From Chloroflexota bacterium (lineage in GTDB: Bacteria; Chloroflexota; Ktedonobacteria; Ktedonobacterales; Ktedonobacteraceae): 7,002 nucleotides of DNA. The number at the start of each line of letters is the position of its first letter. Within the stretch, counting starts at the first letter, position 1. The notes below the pieces were generated by a model. It did not search any database and was not told where the DNA came from. It was given only the letters and a program-made list of their open reading frames with translations. Shown in pieces: positions 1 to 5,612 of this stretch. The stretch spans positions 1 to 7,002 of the forward strand of contig JAJZEJ010000005.1 of assembly GCA_021828635.1 (NCBI GenBank), written 5' to 3'. The translations under genes were made by a program, and so were the position numbers.

Positions 1-1
1 A

Positions 2-841
2 ATCGAAGGTTGCGTTGGCAAAGGGCAAGCCATCAAGCACATTGCCATGCACAAACGCAAAATTACGCGGATAGGTTAGCAGATGTGGAATCATCACATC
101 CAGCCCAATCACGCTAGCTTTAGGAAAAACGGTTGCCAGTTCAATACCCCAACGCGCCGTACCTGTACCTACATCCAGAATGCTCTGTGGCTTGTTAATT
201 GGCGCAGCATAGTTACCACCTAGCGCCTGACGCAGAGCATAATGCTGAAAGTCCAGCCGACTGGTCTCCGTCGCGTCCAAAGGTAAAATATATGGCGCAC
301 TCAATAACAACTCATGGCTACTTTTTGTATCAGTAACATTAGTACGTGCTGTTGTATGTACTTGTGCCGGAACATATGCGGATGTTCTGGGCATCTTAGG
401 CAGATCAAGTGGAGGCAATACCCCTGTCTTCTGGCTACGTGGGGCCAATGGCTGCGATGACGATGGTGATGATGGAGGAGATGACGGGAATGAGACCTGT
501 GAAGGTGAAACAACCTGCTGATACCTCGTGGGAGGCTGGAATTTCATCGAAGGTTGCGGTTGAGAGAGTGGGCCGGTGAAACGCGCCTTTGGTAAAGTCG
601 GTTGTGTTGTCAGTGTAGTGGGCGTTGATTGTGTTGATGGTGACATTTTCTCTTTTAACACGGAAACCTTTCCCTTATCGTGTGTATACTCCAATGCAGG
701 CAAGGATAGCACTGTCGAAACGTTAGCAATATCGTCTCGCGTAGCAGCTGCTGTGTGAGCTGGTTTCGATGCGGAATTATTTTTCTGACGCAAATAATCC
801 ATCACGTTCTGGTTACGCAATCGTAAATGCAAGCGGACCAT
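2..841 (-). CDS. Class I SAM-dependent methyltransferase with long disordered N-terminus (C-terminus outside window)
   Basis: The frame is open for 280 codons from an ATG at 841-839 to the left edge, so the C-terminal end is missing. The start is supported by a strong AGGAGGG site at 846-852, 4 bases upstream of the ATG. Residues 221-231 read ILDVGTGTARW, the glycine-rich SAM-binding motif I of Rossmann-fold methyltransferases. Residues 244-249 (SVIGLD) give the acidic residue, D248, that usually contacts the SAM ribose. Further on, NVLDGLPFANATFD matches the motif II/III region. Just before the fold, residues 195-215 (LDFQHYALRQALGGNY region) resemble the N-terminal helix of LaeA/UbiE-like methyltransferases. 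Residues ~75-180 are very rich in Pro, Ser, Thr and Gln (for example FPSSPPSSPSSQ) with no predicted fold, so this part is probably a disordered extension. The substrate cannot be inferred. The gene is transcribed divergently from the DUF488 cassette; no functional link is evident. Confidence 0.85.
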   Translation of the reverse strand, partial: MVRLHLRLRNQNVMDYLRQKNNSASKPAHTAAATRDDIANVSTVLSLPALEYTHDKGKVSVLKEKMSPSTQSTPTTLTTQPTLPKARFTGPLSQPQPSMKFQPPTRYQQVVSPSQVSFPSSPPSSPSSSQPLAPRSQKTGVLPPLDLPKMPRTSAYVPAQVHTTARTNVTDTKSSHELLLSAPYILPLDATETSRLDFQHYALRQALGGNYAAPINKPQSILDVGTGTARWGIELATVFPKASVIGLDVMIPHLLTYPRNFAFVHGNVLDGLPFANATFD

Positions 842-852
842 GAAGCCCTCCT

Positions 853-1159
853 TAAAAAAATTACCACAGGAGTCATCTGCTATCGCCGTAGTCTCTCTCC
901 GTAGCTGAGGTGAATACACCCATAACTTTCACGTGTAGTACGCACCGCTCAAACAAATCCGATACAGAAAAATGACTATTGTATGAACAATGTTGCTATA
1001 CAGGAACAAAGTATTCCGCTTTCAGGAAGAAAATGTATTCTAGTGATTATGGACGAGGCAAAAAGCTTTTTGTTGATCTCCCTAAAAAAGAGAAGCTGCT
1101 CCTACTCACAAAAGCCTAAGTCAGGATGAATAAAAATTCAAGCAATGAGCATGGTTTTT
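853..1159. other. Divergent intergenic region, no convincing gene
   Basis: This AT-rich spacer lies between the methyltransferase gene (leftward) and the DUF488 cassette (rightward). I see no RNA gene and no coding region. The longest plausible start-to-stop frame, ATG at 1049 to TGA at 1129, is 26 codons with no ribosome binding site. It holds two small palindromes: ATTGT-ATGA-ACAAT at 978-991 and AAAAAGCTTTTT at 1060-1071. The first could be a weak operator; the second may be only an AT-rich coincidence. A leftward promoter for the methyltransferase must lie here or nearer the gene. A TACAAT-like -10 exists on the minus strand around 979-984, but I find no well-spaced -35 box, so I do not call it. 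Confidence 0.6.
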
Positions 1160-1181
1160 GTGTATAATACACGAAAGAGGT
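1160..1181 (+). promoter_or_regulatory. -10 box inside a palindrome, plus ribosome binding site, of the DUF488-DuOB cassette
   Basis: A perfect consensus -10 hexamer TATAAT lies at 1163-1168, 21 bases before the first ATG. It sits at the centre of the palindrome GTGTATAATACAC (1160-1172, 6-bp arms around one base). The symmetry continues with AAA/TTT at 1156-1158 and 1174-1176 after one mismatch. No good -35 hexamer is present at 16-18 bp; the nearest, TTCAAG at 1137-1142, is 20 bp away. That spacing suggests a weak or activator-dependent promoter. Transcription would start near 1175, giving a leader of about 15 bases that contains the AGAGGT Shine-Dalgarno at 1176-1181. A repressor on the palindrome would cover both the -10 box and the start site. 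The promoter call comes from sequence; the operator function is inference. Confidence 0.55.
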
Positions 1182-1189
1182 AAAGAAGC

Positions 1190-1786
1190 ATGGATAAGCC
1201 TGTTCCTATCTACACAATTGGCTACGGCAACCGCTCCATTGAGCAATTCATTGAACTGCTCAAGCGGTACGAGATTGCCTTCGTCGTTGATGTGCGCTCT
1301 CAGCCCTATTCGCGCCATAATAGCAATTTTTCAAAAGACGATCTGGCCCTTCGCCTCAAACAACACCACATTCACTATCTATTCATGGGCGATACACTTG
1401 GCGGGCGTCCACAAGATACTACCTGCTATGAAAGCGATGGCCGCGTGAATTATGCTATGCTACGCGCAAAACCCTTCTATCAAGAAGGCATTGATCGGCT
1501 ACGCACTGCTTGGGAAAAGCAGTTCCATGTTGCTGTCATGTGTACGGAAATCAGACCAAATGAATGCCATCGTGGCAAACTAATCGGCAATACACTAGTT
1601 GAGCAGCAGATTGATGTGAGGCACATTGACGAAACAGGCATGTTATTGGAGCAAGAAGAGGTCAATCAACGAATCCATCATGATACCGAGCCTACGCAGT
1701 ATAACCTTTTTGAAGAGATCAATCCCAGCACCAACGATAAAATGGCGTTTTCAAGCAAGAGATATAGTAAAAAAGAGAGTGCTTAA
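1190..1786 (+). CDS. DUF488 family protein (first of two, canonical form)
   Basis: This 198-residue protein carries all the hallmarks of DUF488. The N-terminal strand and loop are YTIGYGNRS (8-16), followed by VVDVRSQPYSR (32-42), the FMGDTLGGRP loop (65-74), and the C-terminal signature C118-T-E120 to C126-H127-R128. The family is Rossmannoid. Comparative genomics places it with RapZ-C and DUF4326 in the rhodanese-phosphatase superfamily, where roles in processing nucleic-acid ends or sugar-nucleotides have been proposed. No biochemical reaction can be assigned here. The fold ends near residue 150. The remaining ~45-residue tail is polar and contains QYNLF (170-174), which fits the QxxLF type of sliding-clamp peptide. 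The start is fixed by AGAGGT 8 bases upstream and by a stop just ahead in the same frame. The stop codon abuts the ATG of the next gene, so the two are almost certainly co-translated. Confidence 0.93.
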   Translation: MDKPVPIYTIGYGNRSIEQFIELLKRYEIAFVVDVRSQPYSRHNSNFSKDDLALRLKQHHIHYLFMGDTLGGRPQDTTCYESDGRVNYAMLRAKPFYQEGIDRLRTAWEKQFHVAVMCTEIRPNECHRGKLIGNTLVEQQIDVRHIDETGMLLEQEEVNQRIHHDTEPTQYNLFEEINPSTNDKMAFSSKRYSKKESA

Positions 1787-2275
1787 ATGCAAACCAGAAT
1801 TGTGACTATCGGCGTCTATGGATTCGACCAGGAAAGCTTCTTCAAAGCCTTACTCGATGCGCAGATAGATGTCTTTTGCGACATACGGTTGCGAAGAGGG
1901 ATGCGCGGCTCAACCTATGCCTTTGTCAATAGCGCAAGCTTGCAGCGTCGCCTGCAAGAGCTTGGCATCCAGTATGTTCACTTGAAAGAACTGGCTCCCA
2001 GTCAAACAATCCGTGAGACACAAAAGCAGGAAGATGAAAAGTTGCAGATTGCCAAGAGAACCCGCACTGCACTGGGAGAGAGTTTCGTTCATGCTTACGA
2101 GGATACTTGCCTGGCAAACTTTGACTCGCAACATTTGCTACAACAGCTTGGGTCAAACATTAACACAATCGGTTTATTTTGTGTTGAGCGGGAACCAGAG
2201 GCATGCCATCGCTCTCTCGCCGCCAAAAAGCTTTCACAAGATTTAGGCTTTCAGATAGAACATATCAAGCCTTAG
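1787..2275 (+). CDS. DUF488 family protein (second, divergent paralogue)
   Basis: This 162-residue protein starts at the base after the TAA of the preceding gene, with a GAGAG ribosome site at 1775-1779 inside that gene's end. It shares the DUF488 plan: VTIGVYGFDQESFFKALLDA (6-25) replaces the TIGYGN strand-loop-helix, followed by FCDIRLRRGMRG (30-41) and FCVEREPEACHRS (131-143). C132, E134, C140, H141 and R142 have exactly the same spacing as in the first protein. It lacks the GGRP loop and the SQPYSR segment. In their place are a basic RLRRGMRG stretch and a longer charged helix region (residues 72-95). This is the pattern of the shorter DUF488 subfamily often found beside another nucleic-acid-associated gene. 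Sequence identity to the first paralogue is low, so this is an old divergence and not a recent duplication. A heteromeric complex with the first protein is plausible but unproven. Confidence 0.88.
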   Translation: MQTRIVTIGVYGFDQESFFKALLDAQIDVFCDIRLRRGMRGSTYAFVNSASLQRRLQELGIQYVHLKELAPSQTIRETQKQEDEKLQIAKRTRTALGESFVHAYEDTCLANFDSQHLLQQLGSNINTIGLFCVEREPEACHRSLAAKKLSQDLGFQIEHIKP

Positions 2276-2313
2276 ATACAATTTTCTATCCACAGCTTTA
2301 GAGGGGAAATAGT

Positions 2314-2910
2314 ATGGAGAGGGTGCTTATCGTAGCTAAAACGCATATGAAGGACGGTGCTTGTATTGGTGGAATAACAGCAAGCAATAAAAGTGTGCGT
2401 TTAATTCCGCCAGGGCGGCAAAATCACCCCAAAGACACGCAACTAGACGTTGGGCAAGTATGGGAAATGGAACTGAAACCATCTCAGATCAAGCCACCAC
2501 ATACAGAAGATGTTATGATTACACAACAACGCTTTGTGGGCCATGTAAAAAATATGCAAGAGACTTTACTGAAACGGATTACGCCCTGGCGTGGTGGCCC
2601 AGACCAACTTTTTGATGGCTTGCTGACATTCAAAGATCGGAGCGCATATATATCCGAACACGCCACATGTCCAAAGGTAAGCACTGGATTCTGGCTACCC
2701 AACGTCTCTCTACTACAAGGTGCCGATCCCGCTCATTTTGTTATTAGAACAAACAGCATATTGCTTCACGTGAAGTATGTTGGCTTCGCACCAATGATTG
2801 ACCGCGTTCCAGCCAATACATTAGTACGGGTCTCACTCGCACGCTGGTGGAACAGAGATGGCACGACAGAGAAGAGATGCTATCTCCAAATTTCCGGCTG
2901 GTATCTTTAG
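2314..2910 (+). CDS. Dual OB-fold domain (DuOB) protein, putative nucleic-acid-binding partner of DUF488
   Basis: This 198-residue protein has no signal peptide or membrane segment. The N-terminal part, VLIVAKTHMKDGACIGGIT then NKSVRLIPPG (4-34), PPHTEDV (61-67), and the C-terminal VRVSLARWWN (171-180) with CYLQISGWY (189-197) match the pattern I know for dual OB-fold domain proteins. These are predicted to bind nucleic acid and are found next to DUF488 genes. OB folds typically bind single-stranded DNA or RNA; W178, W179, W196 and Y197 are candidate stacking residues. The start is supported by AGAGGGG at 2300-2306, 7 bases upstream of the ATG. The 38-bp gap after the second DUF488 gene contains a TACAAT hexamer (2277-2282) but no matching -35, so expression is most likely from the upstream promoter. 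The gene ends 31 bp from the convergent priA stop. Family assignment is from recognition of motifs, not from a search. Confidence 0.75.
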   Translation: MERVLIVAKTHMKDGACIGGITASNKSVRLIPPGRQNHPKDTQLDVGQVWEMELKPSQIKPPHTEDVMITQQRFVGHVKNMQETLLKRITPWRGGPDQLFDGLLTFKDRSAYISEHATCPKVSTGFWLPNVSLLQGADPAHFVIRTNSILLHVKYVGFAPMIDRVPANTLVRVSLARWWNRDGTTEKRCYLQISGWYL

Positions 2911-2941
2911 TGTTATCAACAGCTTACCCGATCACTGATCG
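2911..2941. other. Convergent intergenic gap with a short palindrome
   Basis: The gap between the DuOB stop and the priA stop is only 31 bp. It contains CGATCACTGATCG at 2929-2941, 6-bp arms around a single base. As RNA this could fold only to a 4-bp stem with a 5-base loop, and no U-tract follows on either strand, so it is not a convincing intrinsic terminator. It could serve as a weak bidirectional stop or be coincidental. Confidence 0.3.
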
Positions 2942-5611
2942 CTAGAGTGTACTCACAGGGTCGATATCCACTTCCCAATCACCCGCATCCATAACACGCA
3001 ACAGACGGTGCAGATCGGGGCCACGCACAAGGATTTGCCAGTGATATTTGTTGCGTACACGTTCCATCAGCGCCGGAGCCGGGCCAATCAGTTCAGTCTC
3101 GCTCAATTGCAGGCGGCGAATCCAGTCGGTGAGCCCCTCGGCCATCAGCAGCGCCTCGCTCTGGGCTTTATGGCGCTGTGCATGACTATACGAAATTTTC
3201 ACAAATTGACGGAATGGAGGATAGCGGTAGCGCAGGCGCGTCTCGATCTCTACTTTATAGAAGGTATGATAATCATGTTGTGCCGCTGTCTCAATACAGA
3301 AATGCTGCGGATTGAAGGTCTGCATAATCACACGCCCGGCCTGCTCACCACGCCCGGCACGGCCTGCCACCTGCGTTAGCAAGGTAAAAGCGCGTTCCGG
3401 CATGGCATAATCTGGCAGAGTGAGCGCAGTATCGGCGGAGACCACGCCGACCAGCGTAACACCAGGGAGATCAAGTCCCTTCGCAATCATTTGTGTGCCA
3501 ATCAGAATATCAGCCTCGCGGTTGGCGAAACGCTCTAAGAGTTCTTCGTGGGCGTGACGCACCCGTGTTGTATCGCGGTCCCATCGTAACAGACGCGCCG
3601 TGGGAAATTGGCGTTGTAGCGTCTCCTGTACTTTTTCCGTTCCCAGGCCAAAATAACGGATGCCCTCACTATAGCAATTGGGACAGCGTGATAACATTTT
3701 ATTGATGGTGCCACAATAGTGACAGAGCAGAATGCGCTCGGTGGCATGATAGGTCAGAGGAATGTCGCATTGCTGGCAGAGCGCCACATAGCCACACTCG
3801 CGGCAGAGAATGCTGCTGGCCGTACCGCGTCGGTTCAAAAATATAATCGCTTGCTGACCCTGACTTAGCACATTCTCCAACGCTTCCTGCAAGCGGCGAC
3901 TGAGGATGCTGGTATTGCCTGCGTGCAATTCATCGCGCAGATCAACAATCTCGACTGGTGGCAAAACCGCGCCGATGCGTCCGGGCAACTCGACCAGCCG
4001 ATAGAAACCCTGTTCCGCTCTATAATACGTTTCAATGGCGGGTGTGGCGCTCCCCAACACGACTGGAATACTGAGTTGTTGACCTAGCACAACGGCAGCA
4101 GCACGGGCGTGGTATGTTGGCTTACGTTCTCCCTGTTTATAGGCTGGCTCGTGTTCCTCATCTACGATAATGATGCCCAGGTTTGGCACGGGAGCGAAAA
4201 GCGCCGAGCGCGAACCGATCACCACGTCAACCTGTCCTGAACGAATGCGCCGCCACTCGTCATAGCGTTCGCCATCGCTAAGCGCACTATGAATAATCGC
4301 CACGCGGCCAGGAAAGCGGCCCGCCACGCGCTGCACTGCCTGCGTGGTCAGGGCAATCTCTGGCACCAGGATGATGCCGCGCTTACCTTGCGCGATGAGC
4401 GCGGCCAGAGCTTGCAAATAGACCTCGGTTTTGCCGCTACCCGTCACACCATGCAATAAAATCGGCTGTTGTGGGTCAGGTAGCAGGATGGTTTCTACCG
4501 CGCGTTGCTGGTCAGGGGTGAGCTTGAGTGGCATACTGGGAGCCAGCATACGTCCGCGCAGAGGGTCGCGGCGCACCTCTGCATCCTCAATTACCAGTAG
4601 TTGCGCACGTTCCAGCTGACGTAGCTGTGCAATCGTTATCGCACATGCCTGCTTGAGCATGTTGGGTGTCCAGTAAACCGTCTGCATGTTGCCAACAGTC
4701 TGCCTGCCATGTTGCAAAAGATCAATCGTCGCCAACTGATGCTGCAAGATGAGCATTAGCTTATCTTGCGTCGGTGGTTCCTGCACCGCCAAGCCAATGC
4801 TCCAGGGGTCAATGCCACGTCTGCCCCTTATCGTAGGGACCGGTTCACCGCGTCCGTTGTACCCGTACATGGGCATTAATTCGCTTGAGCGCGACGGGCG
4901 CGGTGAACCGGTCCCTACGGCGGCACGACGCTCCTGCAAAGCAATCTCTGTACGTTCGCGCCATAGCGTAATTGCCTTGTCGTCGGCAATCAGGCGCACT
5001 ACGCGCTTGATAGAAGCTCTGGTATGGGGTGCCTGCAACTCTGCCTCACGTGTAATCAGCCCGCTTGCCAGCGCCTCCTTGACCACTGCTCTGGCTTTTT
5101 TCACACCAAGCATCTGTTCGAGGCGCGTCACATCCAACTTGCCATCCGCCAATAGCAGACCAACCATAGCTCGCAAGCGGAGCGAAGCCTCCTGCGTTTC
5201 CTGCTCATCCAGGCTGCTTGTTGCCAATTTCAAGACCATCTGCGAACGCTGTGTCAGTCCTGGCGGCAACATCATGAAGGCTACCTGCGCCAGAGGCGTC
5301 ACATAATACTCGGCCAGCCATTCAGCCAGGCGCATCTGATGCGGTAATAATGCCGGTTCGGCGTCGAGTATGGTGTGCAACGGACGAATCACAAATGGCT
5401 GGACACCCGCAGAGGATGTTCCTCCATCAAGCGATGAGTCCCGCATCGACCACACAATGCACTCGATGAGCCGCTCGCCGTAGGGTGCTGCAACAAGTTG
5501 ACCGACACGTAAAGCGGTCTGTAGTTCATCAGGAACACTATATGTGAGCGAGGATTGCTCACGCTGCCAGTTGGCAGCAGGCGTGACAACCTCGACCAGC
5601 ATTGCTGCCAT
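2942..5611 (-). CDS. priA: Primosomal protein N' (PriA), replication-restart helicase
   Basis: PriA is a 3'-to-5' superfamily 2 helicase that recognises stalled forks and D-loops and reloads the replicative helicase. Order of domains (889 residues from the ATG at 5611): 3'-end-binding domain at ~1-118, winged-helix region at ~125-205, long linker with an in-frame palindromic element at 231-260, Q-motif-like LTPDQQRAV at 364-372, Walker A GVTGSGKT at 388-395, and Walker B DEEH at 484-487. A GSATP motif follows. Next comes a zinc-binding region with eight cysteines (C603, C606, C612, C615, C630, C633, C643, C646), then motif V GTQMIAKGLD and motif VI QVAGRAGR at 747-754. All catalytic and metal residues are present. 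It is longer than E. coli PriA (732) mainly in the linker before the helicase. The chosen ATG lies one base after the mutL TAA and 8 bases after GGGAG; an upstream in-frame TTG at 5626 is less likely. It is probably translated together with mutL. Confidence 0.97.
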   Translation of the reverse strand: MAAMLVEVVTPAANWQREQSSLTYSVPDELQTALRVGQLVAAPYGERLIECIVWSMRDSSLDGGTSSAGVQPFVIRPLHTILDAEPALLPHQMRLAEWLAEYYVTPLAQVAFMMLPPGLTQRSQMVLKLATSSLDEQETQEASLRLRAMVGLLLADGKLDVTRLEQMLGVKKARAVVKEALASGLITREAELQAPHTRASIKRVVRLIADDKAITLWRERTEIALQERRAAVGTGSPRPSRSSELMPMYGYNGRGEPVPTIRGRRGIDPWSIGLAVQEPPTQDKLMLILQHQLATIDLLQHGRQTVGNMQTVYWTPNMLKQACAITIAQLRQLERAQLLVIEDAEVRRDPLRGRMLAPSMPLKLTPDQQRAVETILLPDPQQPILLHGVTGSGKTEVYLQALAALIAQGKRGIILVPEIALTTQAVQRVAGRFPGRVAIIHSALSDGERYDEWRRIRSGQVDVVIGSRSALFAPVPNLGIIIVDEEHEPAYKQGERKPTYHARAAAVVLGQQLSIPVVLGSATPAIETYYRAEQGFYRLVELPGRIGAVLPPVEIVDLRDELHAGNTSILSRRLQEALENVLSQGQQAIIFLNRRGTASSILCRECGYVALCQQCDIPLTYHATERILLCHYCGTINKMLSRCPNCYSEGIRYFGLGTEKVQETLQRQFPTARLLRWDRDTTRVRHAHEELLERFANREADILIGTQMIAKGLDLPGVTLVGVVSADTALTLPDYAMPERAFTLLTQVAGRAGRGEQAGRVIMQTFNPQHFCIETAAQHDYHTFYKVEIETRLRYRYPPFRQFVKISYSHAQRHKAQSEALLMAEGLTDWIRRLQLSETELIGPAPALMERVRNKYHWQILVRGPDLHRLLRVMDAGDWEVDIDPVSTL
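4832..4919. repeat. 88-bp palindromic element inserted in-frame in priA
   Basis: Two arms of 26 bp (4832-4857 and 4894-4919) are inverted repeats with a single T/G mismatch, around a 36-bp spacer. The outer end is CGTAGGGACCG, followed by a core GTTCACC and then GCGTCCG. Read in the priA frame it encodes residues 231-260, beginning VGTGSPRP and ending GRGEPVPT, with no stop. It lies in the linker between the DNA-binding and helicase parts, where PriA proteins vary in length. The spacer contains a smaller symmetry, TGTAC-CC-GTACA, at 4858-4869. A related element of identical length is in mutL. This is most likely a miniature palindromic repeat (REP/MITE-like) without its own coding capacity. 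Confidence 0.85.
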
Positions 5612-5612
5612 A

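Noticed and set aside
576..758. 60-codon open frame on the plus strand
   Set aside because: It is the complement of the low-complexity region of the methyltransferase gene, with no Shine-Dalgarno and no recognisable motif.
1060..1071. AAAAAGCTTTTT palindrome as a terminator or operator
   Set aside because: It is too short and AT-rich for a terminator stem and has no positional relation to a promoter that I can recognise.
1049..1129. 26-codon frame in the divergent intergenic region
   Set aside because: There is no ribosome binding site and no recognisable sequence; short frames of this size occur by chance.
1158..1448. 96-codon open frame overlapping the first DUF488 gene
   Set aside because: It is out of frame with an unmistakable DUF488 protein and would start inside the -10 box.
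2929..2941. CGATCACTGATCG as an intrinsic terminator
   Set aside because: A one-base centre forces a 4-bp stem, and there is no T-tract on either strand.
4749..5306. 185-codon open frame on the plus strand inside priA
   Set aside because: It is antisense to a fully conserved PriA frame, has no family motif or ribosome site, and its GTGSPRP and GRGEPVPT-like peptides come from the palindromic element, which reads similarly on both strands.
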